A stretch of 64,000 nt of DNA from Parietichytrium sp. I65-24A (lineage: Eukaryota; Sar; Bigyra; Thraustochytrida; Thraustochytriidae): NCBI GenBank assembly GCA_012862575.1, contig BLSF01000026.1:262657-326656 (forward strand), read 5' to 3'. Each line of letters starts with the position of its first letter. The stretch's first letter is position 1. Positions 20,079 to 31,028 of this stretch are shown one piece after another. A program made the translations under genes and the position numbers. The notes under the pieces are model-generated. The model saw only the letters and a program-made list of their open reading frames with translations, was not told the origin of the DNA and made no database searches.

Positions 20079-20190
20079 GGAAGGAAGGAAGGAAGAAACG
20101 AAGGAAGGAAGGAAGAAAACAAACAAGCAAACAATGAAGGAAAGAGAAGGGAAGAAGGAAGGAAGGAAGGGAGGAAGGGAGGGGAGAGTG
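20079..20190. repeat. GGAA/GAAG purine tract
   Basis: Imperfect (GGAA)n and (GAAG)n blocks on the plus strand, facing a pyrimidine (CTTT)n(CT)n tract about 70 bases to the right. Confidence 0.9.
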
Positions 20191-20253
20191 TATTCTAAAA
20201 GAGAATGGGTAGCCTCCACCTTCTTCCTTCTCCTCCTTCTCGATTGCCTTCTC

Positions 20254-20260
20254 TCTCTCT

Positions 20261-20291
<31 letters not shown>

Positions 20292-20320
20292 CTCCCTCTC
20301 TCTCTCTCTCTCTCTGTCTT
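20254..20320. repeat. (CTTT)n(CT)n pyrimidine tract
   Basis: About eight CTTT units followed by about eight CT units on the plus strand; near reverse complement in character to the purine tract at 20079-20190. Confidence 0.92.
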
Positions 20321-23300
20321 TCTTTTTACCGCTAGCGACCCTAGTCGGTGATGCGACAAAAGTCGTCCTCACATGTTCCAAGCTCTACTGTTCTCCTATA
20401 TTATGCATGGCGTCTTCGCCACCAGTAGCCCACACTCCAACCATGCGACTTCCAAATCAGTCCACCGCTTGTGAGAGACACCTTTCTGTTTCCATGACCT
20501 TCCAAATTTTCAAAAGTGGCTGTTCACACTGTCACGCCTCACAAAACCGTTCGTCTCTCCTCACAGAATTCAGTAACTCACCCAGGTACTTTAAACGTTA
20601 GAACGTCCCAGCGAGAAAAGAAGGCGGGAGGAGGAAGGGTTTTAGCAGCTGGCCACGTCTAGTGGTTTACCTATCAGCAGCTTTCGCAGGGCCTCCAGTC
20701 GAATGTACTGACCCGTAGCTCCTATAGTGAGGGCCGGGAGAAAGGGGGAGGGGGGAAACGGTACGGTAGCAAAAGAGGAAAGCGAACGGTTCGATGGATA
20801 GCGAGGGATAGCGAAGTGCTAATCTTCCTAGCGTTTTCAGTAGCGGGAGGCAAACTCGAGGGAGAATCTCCCGCAGCGTTCACATTGGCGTGCAACGGAT
20901 GGTGGTGATTTTGTAAAAGAGACAGACATTGGTTGATGAAGCTTTTGCGTTTGGCGAGTAATTCAAAGAAACTTTCTGAGTTTATGAAAAGCTTCTCGCT
21001 CCTTGCGTGGCTGTTAAAAGCTACGATGCATTTCAATGATGAAAAGGGCTGTTGTTTCAGTCTGAAGAGAAATGCTCTTCTGCAATTTACCCCCTCAATG
21101 GCATGAGTGGTCCATACATAGATAGTTCTACCGCCTAGCAATCCGTATGCTATTGCCAAGATGGATCATGGTCATTTACAGTCAGTACCATTCAGTACCA
21201 TACGTGTGAAAACGAACGAGATGATTGAGATGATAGTGAATTCGAACCATGAGAAAATGAGAAAATAAGAGAATTGGAATTTACGGTGGTGGAGTTTTGA
21301 CAGCCTTCCGAATTATCCGATCACACAATGCACATTGCACAGAACCTGAAACTCAAGCTCCCAAAGTGTGTCGCTAAAGCAGTTACAAGCTGAAATACCA
21401 GTTTGAAAATTGCGATAAGCTCTCGCTAGCCCAGAGCGCCCCGAGCTAATAATCACAGTCAACAGCAACATGCTTTTTTTTTTTTTTAACAAGAAAACCA
21501 AAATTAAAAAGATGGTGACCTGAATTCTGCAGAACAGCCTCAGGCTTGGTCGTGTCAACGTGCTCTCGCTCTATAACAGTATGGCATGGCAGAGTGTTGC
21601 TTGAGAAAGTAATGGGAGGCCCTTCTTTCTACCATGGTTCAGTAGACTCGCCTTCATGGCGCATGGAGCTACTAGCTCACTCAACGACTGCCCAAAGTGA
21701 GGTGCTGTACGCCAACCGATGCAAACCGTGCCAAACTTTAGAATTTCGAACCCAAGGACACGGAGCAACTGCCTACTGTCGAAGCTATCTGTGTGGTAGA
21801 ACACGAGAGACCATCTTCCTTCCTTCTCTTTCCTCTGCAAGATCCTCAAGATTTCGAAAAGGCCACTTCACAACAGAGGTAATAATAAACCTTGGTGGGA
21901 CGAATAAGGCCTTTCTTGCTGGGAGAGAGATGATCAGTCAGAACAGTCAGTCACTGGCGACTTGTGGCTCGGCCTAGTCCATCCCTATTATTGCGGAATG
22001 TTGCGGGATACTGTACTGTGAGTACATGATTGTTGGTCCAGCCCGTTCTCTCCCTCACAGCACCTCACTGCAGCGCAGGTAACTAACTAACTGCCTGTGA
22101 ATGACCTGAGACTTGCGAACATAAACTCGGAACGTTTCGACCCAACGCCAATCAACGCACACCACAAGTTGTAGCTTCTCTGATCGATGAGCTTTCTCAG
22201 TGGGATGGCGTGATACGAGTCTACATACCCGAAAACGTAGGCCCGGCCCTTACTTGTACTCGTGTTGTCTTTTTCCTTTTCGAGTTGGATTTGTTTCCTG
22301 CAACCTGCGACTGAAGTTCGAAAGTTTCACAGAGAACGTATTTTGGGTGGTGTGAGTTTCAAAGTGAAAGAAGTTCTGCATGCAGTGAACGGATGTTTTG
22401 TTGTCTGGCGTGAAGACAGCACCCTAGTACTATCGCTTGAGGCCAGTCCATGTGTCAATCGGAGACGTTTAGTCCAATTTCGATTGTATACCGATACCGG
22501 TACCCATGCCGACGATTTTGTGGGGAAGGTTCATCCGAGTCGAGCAGAGTTGAGCTCCTCAGGCAGCAACTCCTTCACGTTTCAACAAATAAAAAATATG
22601 CTGTTTGTTTTGCTCTTTAAATCTCCTAAAGACGAAACGTCCCTCCAGACACAGAGGCACAGGTGCTCGCCATTTTCAAAACCTCCAAGCCAAGTACCGG
22701 TGCCAGTACTGACTGTCACAGTGTGGGCAGTGCGCCGGGAAGGCGCTCGGAACTCGGGGAAAGCCACGGAGCTAGTGTCGATAAGGGTCGAAAAGGAGTC
22801 GTTGGAGGACTGCTTTCCAGAGCACTGGCTCTGGCACTCAGCATCAATGTTAACTGTGCCCGTTGTGGAAGCTTTGGGGATCGGTTTTCAGCGCAAAGGA
22901 AACGAAGGAGGCTGTCAGCTGAGAGCGAGGCCATCGCCGACTTGCGTAAGCGATTCTGGGCGGGTGGTCTTCGTTTTTACATTGGCACATGTTGAAGTAC
23001 GACCCTGTCTTCAAGTTAAATCTCTTGTGGCCGCAATGTTCGCAATGTATGCGTTTGGTCTTCTTCTTCCTTCCAGCGGTGTTTTCAATCAATCAATCAA
23101 TCAATTCACTGTTCACAGTCCACGGTAAATGGATGGAGGTATGCAAACATTTTGCGCTTTCGGGAGGGTTGGCGCTGCGTTGCACTGATGCAGCGCAAAA
23201 CGTATCAGGTCATGTGCGGGTGTTTCAAGATCATCAAGCAGATACGGGAACCCTTGAACAGGGTGGGTGGCTTGTGTGGCTTGACTAGCTTTCTCTCTTA

Positions 23301-26300
23301 GGTTTCCAGTGTTCTCCAGCAGAGCAGGAACTCAAAGACCTACTACAACTGTGTATTAACTGTGTGGCACCCACTGCCAGTACCTCGCGGGTGTCTATAA
23401 GCTTGTTTGGTCTAGGCCACAGCCCAATAAATTCATCGGTTTCCTGCCTCCTCCTTTATCTTGCTCTTCTATGTTCTTCTTCATAAAATCTGAAATCTGG
23501 CGGTAGCTTCTTATGTCTAAATGTGAATTTCCGAACTTTGAACTCGAAAGTGAACTGGCCTTTCAAGTGTTTAGCAAAGCAGAATGATGCAGAAAGTTTA
23601 CAAAGTCATCAGCTTTGCAACTTTGCGCGTCCCAGACGCAGAGAGAGCGAATGAGTGAGATCTAAGCTGGCACTAGTCGGGTGGGGAACAAAGATTCACC
23701 AACAAAGACCTAACTTACACTGTTAGGTCACTTAGGTCAAAGTTTTTGTCCTCCTCCTTTCAGGTGGAGACCCATTACGCCCAGCCCTAAGATGAGCTCC
23801 CCTCAACGAAATCCGTACGCTCTGAGCTTTCTTTATTCCACCTCTCCTTGCCCACGAGGCGGTAGTTATAGCACTATCCGTAGAGGTCAGCTGGCTAGCT
23901 AGCTACTAGCACACCAATCAGACAATTTATAATTCTAAATTCTGAGCTTGAAGGGCCTGCTCGTTGGGAGCGGCAAATACCCGGTATAATCTTCCCGGAT
24001 AATGCTTCAGCTTTCATTTTCCAGGTTGGCTCAACCACTTACTCACCTTCCTAATTGTTTTTATTTTGTAAAAGTCAATTTTTCGGACTAAGAGTAGCCC
24101 ATTATTGATAATACTGGTAGCAGTGTTAGTTTGAGGAATGTGGTCGTTTTTCATTGACAGTTTTGACCACCCACTGTTCTGCGTGGCGGTAAGAGCCTTC
24201 TAAGTACGAAAATTGGGGCGGCAAATACTTCCGACTATCCCCATGCTATATGGTTCTACTGTACGTGGTTGCTCACCACAAGATACCACAGGCCCCAAGA
24301 CTGAGCAGGAATGAGCAGGAGCTTCTTTCTTTCTCTTGTTCCCAGCAAGACCCAAATGAAAGACTGAGCTATTTAAGTAGCTGGATTACTAGACAACTAA
24401 AGAGCTACTTAGAGAGAGGTACCCAGCACTCAGAACTCACCCTCCTCACAGACAGTGGCTTATCGCGGGACAGACTTGCGGCCCCCTCAGAGCTCAGCTA
24501 AGCTGAGAGACGCTTGAGTTGATCTTCCTGAGTTTCGATCTAACGCCATCGTTGTCACAGTTGTCACGACGCGAGCCAAACTTATTTCAATTGAAATCTA
24601 AATAATAAGCCCAAAAAATAAATGATAAAGTTTCGTCTTGATTGAGAGAGACAGACAGACCATCACACAGCACGCCCCCGAAAAAAAAAAGATGTCCCTG
24701 ACTGAGACTCTTGAGACTCTGAGTCCAATCATTGGACACGTTCGCGGCACTCGTTGCGTCGACAAACTTACTCACGACGAAATGTGAGCTGGACCTCTTT
24801 TCCTGCCTCCCTTATCAATATTTTTGGTTTTGCTCTTTTTCGATGACTGCGAACGCAATGTGAGAGCAGCAAAGTTGAAGGAGGGAAAGCACGACTCGCA
24901 GATTACCGTGGCCTGGAAAGAAAATGGAAGAAAGACAAGTTGACTGAAGATGGCTCACGAAAGAAAGGACAGTTTCTGTTTCCGTCTCCATCTCTGTCTC
25001 TATTTCTGGTGAATGATTAGTGACACAGCAGTTGCTCAAGATGGCATTGAAACATGTTGAACAGGCTTGAGGGCCGTTGCATTGTGGCGAAGAAAGAGCG
25101 CTGCCTTCGTCTATCGTGCCACGCAGTGCCTCTGCCTCACACTGCTCACACTGGGCCGTTCGTACTCCTCTGCTTGCTTGTCTCTCTCACAAGGAGGAGG
25201 GGTGTGCGCCCTCTCTCTGCTTCCTACATCTTTAATCTTTCCTCTTTCATCCTTCATCCTTCGCCCTTCGCCCTTCACCCTTCATCCTTCCGGAGATGGT
25301 TCGTCCTAACACACGAGTATTTGGGTATTTGAGTACTCTTTGTTAGTGCAAGTGTTGTGAGTGAATATGACTCTTGCATCTCTTGTCAGCTCGTCTGTTC
25401 TTCTTCTTCTTCCTCTTCCTCTTTTGCTGTGACGAGGGTCCTCTCTTGATTAGAATGAGAGAACACAAGCACTTGCGAATGGATGCGAAGGATTCACTCT
25501 TGCACTTTTTCTGAGTCTCGAGGAGAGAACTTTGAAAAATAAATATCACGGCGCCTCTCTACATTCTTTCTCTGAATCCATGGTGTATTAGTACCGGTAC
25601 TGAGTACTAGCAAACTATCGTCAGCGACAAAAATTTTTGAATCTTTTCAGCTGAAATAAAATGCGGGAGAAGAAGGAGAGGAATGAAGCACACCACACAG
25701 TTCTTGCTCCGAACTAGCTCCATCAGCCCCTCTCATCTGCTATTGTAAAAAATAAGAAACCATTCATGTTCCCGAAGAAGCGGTGGGGCGCCAACACTTC
25801 TTGCAACACTGCATAGACACCACTTGAAACGGTAAACAAACTACCTCGAATCTCTCAACTCTCTTGACACAAGACGCAGTGTAGGATCCCATCAATGAAA
25901 CCACTGTTGCGCTGAATCGTGTAAGAGATTTGCGTTAGCTTTTGAGCAAAACTGCGGATATCGGGTTTGGAGGAAAGTTTCGAAGCTTGTCAGCAACTGA
26001 GCACACCTAGAGGAGAAGGAGCAGCACAAACTCCACAAGATCCGGAAAAGGCCTTACCTGTGCTTCCTAGAAGCTTCCTCCTGCTTGCTAGCTAGCTAGT
26101 AGCTCGCTTTCCTTGCCGTCAGAATATGTCAGATTAACCCAACGTGACGGACACAATAGAATGAGCTGGTGTTTAGAGTTTGGGAAAACTACTCCAACTC
26201 AAACGCACAGTCTCTTTCACCTTTCTCCCGCGCCTGAGTCGCGTGACAAATGACGAAACAAGAACTTGGCTGCGTACAAATTGAGTTGCACTCAGGGCCT

Positions 26301-27830
26301 CTTTTCTTTTTTTCTTTCTTCTGTTTATAATACCATTGTACAAATGAAATACCAAATTAGTGAATGAGAGGCGAGCGCTGACTCGTTTGCCGATACTGGA
26401 GTACAGCACTGCTCTCCCGCAGCGCATGCAAGCAGCCGCGGTCACCTTGCAAGAAGCCAATTGAACGACGACACAGAGAAAGACAGACCACGCGCTGTGG
26501 CTGTGCTAATCAAGAAACAAGCATAAGTTTAGCCGCAAAGTTTTGTCTCCTCCGGCTTGACGGTCTTTGACTGTTCCGCAGCACACCTTCATTGCATCAT
26601 ATTGCATCTCATGAATTTCAGGGCTCGGGTTGTGGTCTGGCGTTTTCCCTTGCGGCGAATGTTTCACAAGGTAACTGGCGCTTAACTGTAAATTAATCTA
26701 ACGGCCAGCACACCAGATGCCAGGCGGTCGAGGAGGGCTTTTCGACCCAGCCGAGAGAAAGCGAGACCCCTTCGCCACACCCGAAAGGGATGCCGCACTT
26801 GTTGGAGATTGTCCACATTGCCAGTGCAGGGCTGCTTGCCAAAAGGGTGAAACAAAAGCAGCTGCAGGATTAGGAATAGCAAAGTGCGTCTCGAGACGTG
26901 GAGATGGGTGGTTGGACAGCTGGGTAAAATGTTGGGATGTTCACCGTGGTCTCAAGTGCCTTGCCGGACTCGTTAATGTTGACGTCAAGACTGTAACGCC
27001 GTAGATTTATTTCACCTTGTTGGGTGTACAAGTCGTTCAGTTTTGGTCGGCACCACCATCACGCTGAAGAAGGGCAATGCAAATCGTCTTTCACCATGGA
27101 GCAGGTTCGACTGGTTGCGATAGATGCACCCTCGTAGATGTTGGTTGGGATAATCGTTCTTTTCGACTAATTCGATGATGTGCAATTGGACGTTGGTTGA
27201 ATCTAACGGAGGGTTTACAAACCCAAAGAGAGCTTGGTGGAGCCAATGCCAGATTTATTTGTTCCGCGCGAGCTTGGCGACTTGATTTTCGACGCTGACG
27301 ATACTTTGGGCAGATGCAAATGTCGGCCTGCGCGGAAATAGTTTCGACGTCACTCGATGGACACATCTCCGAGAAAAGTCCTCTTATATGCAACCTGCCA
27401 GATTCATTGAACTTACATTACAGTTGATACGGATGGGAAAACAAAACTTTCAACAGAGAGAGAGATGACTTTACCAACTGGCTCAACTTCTGATACAGGT
27501 GAGGAAGTTGACTGTGGATACAATGAACTCTTTCGGGAAGTGCAGTGATTATGCTTTGCACTTGTACACTTCGAAGAGTCCAAACGTGAGGCTCCGAAAT
27601 GGAAACCAAGTTCTCGCGATTCTCAGGAACCCCCCGAATCTTTTTTTTCTTCTAAAGCTGAGAGTGGCGCCAAGCATGTGCGCTTGTCGAACAAGATGAA
27701 CATAAATTCAATTCCGACGCTACTCAAGGGGATGAGGGGAAAATAATAAAAATAAACGAACGAATAAATTGCTATTTACGGTGGCGACGGTACTTACGCG
27801 TCCATCTCTCTCTATCACAGTCTCATAGGT

Positions 27831-29741
27831 TTAATTAGGCTGAAATGGGTCAGGGAACTGTCGGCACGGGTTGAATGCAGCAACGTCATTGTAAGCCGCG
27901 TTCCACTGGTCTTCCAGCTCGTTGTATACCAGGGACCATTTTCCGAGCTTAAAGTTGTCCCGGACAGTCAATGTCGTGCCAAGCTCTTGAGGCTTGACAT
28001 GGACCTTGAGAACCAGCTCAACCAGGTCCTCCCAAATCTCTGGTGTCAAGCCTTTGACAGGGTACTCAGTCACGAGCGGATATCCGTTCCCCTCCAACAA
28101 GTGAATTCCACCATCCCTGTCGATCACCCAGTCGATTGCAAACAGATGGAAGCGTCCTGGAAATCGGCTCAACGGCTTGCGCTGTGTGTCAGTGGTCTTA
28201 AAGACGTAAACGGAAACTTGCTTCATGTACTCGCGGGCTTTGTCCATGTAGTCCGAAGGGAAACCCAGCTCGCTTTGGAGCGCTTCGGAGAGCTCGTCAA
28301 AGCTGAAGAAATGATTCTCCTTTTTCTGAAGAATTGAGTTGGTCACGTGCACAGTAGTTCTTGTGGTGTTCAAGCTGTAGACGGTGTCCGACTTTCGAAC
28401 GAAGCCGTCCGCGAAGAAGACCAGCTGAGGATCGAGACTGCCCACTAAAAGATAGCTGCGCAAGTCAAACTTGTACCCACCGTGCATGGTTGCCGGACGC
28501 GCAATATACTCCATGATAATCACACTGCGCGTGTTTCTGCATTGATTAACGCGCTTGTAGAGTTCGTGTGGGCCTTTGAATAGCTTGATGCCTTTACCAT
28601 GAAAAGTGTTGCTGGGCTTGTAAAGCCAGTACTTTTCTGCGTTCTCTGGTTTCTTGGCATTGGCGTACCAGGCTTGGCAGCCCTCTGTCGTGTCCAGACT
28701 GTACTGCACGGGCTGAATGCGTAGATCATCGTACTGGCAGCCGAATCGCTCAGCGAGTCTCTTCCTACATTCCAATTGCAATACCTTTGCCCCTCCAATG
28801 CATCCCGAGATTCCTATGCTGTTGAGCATTTGTTTACCTTTCCGGAGGTAAGGAACGGCGCCCTTGGAGAAGAGCATGTTGGCGCGGATATCCGGCGCAT
28901 CAGTCACATGTGACCACCCGTGCTTGCGCAGGATTTTATACCAAGGCCAAAAGTTTTTATCGCTGTTATAAGCTTTCACGACCGGTCTCTTGGGCAGCTC
29001 TATCTGAGGGGACAGCATCATTTTTTCTCCGTCGTATCTCCCGTGAATGATGGGAGCACGCTCGAACAGCTCCTCTGAAGGCAATCCATCGTCTCTCAAA
29101 ATGTCTACGTCCTCGTTATCTGAGCTCGCGCCATTGCGAAAGGATTCGGAGTTGTCCTCATCAGAGACTTCCTCCTCATTAAAGCTTAGCTCGTCTGAAT
29201 TATCCTCCTGCCCGAAACCTGCCGCTCTGTCTCTATCCGCATGCGAAAAGCGGTCCTCTACTTCTACTACTTCTTCTTCTTCTTGCTCTTCCACTTGCGT
29301 CTCATCTTCGGCCGAGCTGGCCTGATCTGCCTCTCGCTCCATGGACGTGGCGAGCAGGCTCTCAGCCGCAGCTTCGTCGCCGGTGTCCATCATGTTCCAC
29401 TGCGCACCGAGATCTTTCGACACTCGCAACGTGTCCATCTCCGCCTCCGCCAGCAGCATGGCCCTCTCCTGCGCCTCGCGGGCCTCTTGCTCTTCGTCCG
29501 CGACGTTCCCAAGCACGTAGTCCCTGTCCCCCCGCTTGATGTGCACCTCCACCTGGAACAGCTCTGCCACGGACGCGAACTGCACCAGCATCAGGCATAG
29601 GCCCAGAAAGAAGCACACCGGCACCGCCCAGCTCAGCATCACTGCGCGCCAGCCTGCCTTTCGCGCCCATCGAGACCGGTCCTGTCGCGCCAACTGCGCG
29701 CGCACCATCGGGTGCTGCTGCAGCCACCCGCCTGACTCCAT
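27831..29741 (-). CDS. TTL-domain (tubulin-tyrosine-ligase-like) protein with signal anchor
   Basis: 636 residues from ATG 29741. A short basic N-terminus is followed by a strong hydrophobic segment at about 33-55 (SWAVPVCFFLGLCLMLVQFA), an acidic Glu-rich linker (about 90-230), and a TTL ATP-grasp domain (about 255-600). Visible ligase motifs are WLYKPSNTFHGKGIKLF (ATP loop), VIIMEYIARP, GGYKFDLRSYLLVG and the metal/ATP site FAIDWVIDRDGGIHLLEGNG. TTL-family enzymes add tyrosine, glutamate or glycine to protein side chains or termini, mostly tubulin. The anchor suggests a type II membrane protein whose catalytic domain would be in the ER/Golgi lumen, so the substrate may not be tubulin. Alternatively the anchor could tether it to a membrane with the domain in the cytosol. 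Intronless; the start is well supported. Confidence 0.87.
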   Translation of the reverse strand: MESGGWLQQHPMVRAQLARQDRSRWARKAGWRAVMLSWAVPVCFFLGLCLMLVQFASVAELFQVEVHIKRGDRDYVLGNVADEEQEAREAQERAMLLAEAEMDTLRVSKDLGAQWNMMDTGDEAAAESLLATSMEREADQASSAEDETQVEEQEEEEVVEVEDRFSHADRDRAAGFGQEDNSDELSFNEEEVSDEDNSESFRNGASSDNEDVDILRDDGLPSEELFERAPIIHGRYDGEKMMLSPQIELPKRPVVKAYNSDKNFWPWYKILRKHGWSHVTDAPDIRANMLFSKGAVPYLRKGKQMLNSIGISGCIGGAKVLQLECRKRLAERFGCQYDDLRIQPVQYSLDTTEGCQAWYANAKKPENAEKYWLYKPSNTFHGKGIKLFKGPHELYKRVNQCRNTRSVIIMEYIARPATMHGGYKFDLRSYLLVGSLDPQLVFFADGFVRKSDTVYSLNTTRTTVHVTNSILQKKENHFFSFDELSEALQSELGFPSDYMDKAREYMKQVSVYVFKTTDTQRKPLSRFPGRFHLFAIDWVIDRDGGIHLLEGNGYPLVTEYPVKGLTPEIWEDLVELVLKVHVKPQELGTTLTVRDNFKLGKWSLVYNELEDQWNAAYNDVAAFNPCRQFPDPFQPN

Positions 29742-29806
29742 CCCTCCTCGCTACTCCCTACAAGCTAAAAGCTACAAGCTATGACGCTCACCCTCGCTCC
29801 TCGCGA

Positions 29807-29835
29807 GTTCGTTCGTTCGTTCGTTCGTTCGTGCG
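29807..29835. repeat. CGTT tetranucleotide microsatellite
   Basis: About six CGTT units just upstream of the TTL-like gene. Confidence 0.9.
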
Positions 29836-30157
29836 TACGTTCGTGCGCGTTTCTGTCCGAGGACACCTCCACAGCGTCCGCCTCGTACGTCCAACTTAGG
29901 AGAGCGTTCTTCAGCACAGCCGTTGCGTTGCTCTGAGCCGCTTTGGATCCGTCGCCGCACTGTCCTGTCCTGTCTTGCCCGTCCTTCTCTCTCTCTCTCT
30001 CTATCTATCTTTCTGTCTTTCTGGACGCGTGTGCGTATGCTTCTGCGTATGCTTCTGCGTATGTATGTGTATGTCTGTGTGTCCCTCTCGTTGGTGTTGC
30101 TTTTCCACTTTTCACTGGCGTTGAATGATGCGTCTCAGTTGTCTCAGTTGCCAGTGA

Positions 30158-30249
30158 ATGAATGATTGATTGATTGATTGTTTGATTGATTGATTGGTTG
30201 TTTGATCAAGAATAGAGAGAAAGAAAGACAGAAAGAAAGAAAGAAAGAA
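30158..30249. repeat. GATT then AAAG tetranucleotide microsatellites
   Basis: Two adjacent imperfect tetranucleotide arrays, the first GATT/GTTT based, the second AAAG based. Confidence 0.88.
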
Positions 30250-31028
30250 GTGAGGATGTCTTTAATGTCTTTGCTTTCTTTGACTTGTTTGCATTGCGCA
30301 TTGCGCTTCCTCTCAGAAGCTCATTGACTGTGAAATCATTCTATGCTCCGGGATCGGAGTCCCATGGTTTCCACTGGCTACTGTACTACCGCAGACCAGG
30401 TCAGAGAGCGCCTATGCGCGGATTAAGGGTACCGGTAGGACTCGCTCGAGTGGCCCAAGGAGCCGACTGATTCCGGGGCCGGCGGTAGTGTGTGGTGAAA
30501 TCCTCTAGGTTGCGGGTAAGGAAGTGTATGGGAGGAACGCGATGCGTTTCGCTGGAAGACTTCCTTATTCGCAAGTCGGTGGAGGAACGCTCTTTTGATC
30601 CTGTATAACGAACCTTTTTCACCCGATCGATTCTAGGGATTACCGGTAGGTACATGATGGGCCTGTACGTCTTCTACGGTGTCCACTGGTTAAACTTGTA
30701 AGGAGGGAAACCCACCCCGGAACCCATTCACATGAAAAGTTTGCTCTAATGAGCAATTAGAGCAATTACACAAAGAGAGTGTGTACCGCCACTATCTCAG
30801 GTTAGTAAATGATACCATCACGTACGATAAGCGATCCCGTGCTCTAGCTAGTGCTCTGGTGCTCTTACCGAGTTCTATCCCAGCAACGGTACTAACTGTA
30901 AGTACGCGGCGTACGTGACATGGCCGCAAGAGTGTGTACTTGCAGTGCGGAAACAAACTTTGAAGCTTTTGGCTTTGAAAGAACCAGCAGCAGTGAACGA
31001 GATTCTCGCCTGGCTGTAGCGATCTCGG

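Larger units (their letters stand above)
19471..27830. other. 8.4-kb region without a convincing gene
   Basis: No frame here has a recognisable domain. The best-looking pieces are a GTG-started open frame at 22262-23128 (288 codons), a Cys-rich minus-strand frame at 22850-23092 (CEHC, then CQC) and a 95-codon ATG frame at 26717-27004 with clustered cysteines (CPHCQCRAAC). None is consistent enough to call. The region holds large GGAA/CTTT arrays (about 20079-20190 and 20254-20320), CTAGCTAG clusters (23891-23910, 26083-26107) and several ACCGGT-centred palindromes. It may contain non-coding RNAs, highly spliced genes or old mobile-element debris that cannot be told apart by eye. Confidence 0.55.
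29742..31028. other. Intergenic stretch with simple repeats
   Basis: About 1.3 kb between the TTL-like start and the TIR-NACHT remains. Contains CGTT repeats (about 29807-29832), a TC run near 29990, a 12-base GTATGCTTCTGC repeat (about 30030-30065), GATT repeats (about 30158-30195) and AAAG repeats (about 30220-30249), plus two TACCGGTA palindromes (about 30429 and 30641). No gene recognised. Confidence 0.6.

Noticed and set aside
22262-23128. 288-codon plus-strand open frame
   Set aside because: Starts at GTG, no domain, other strands equally open in parts, and no coding-like periodicity could be judged by eye.
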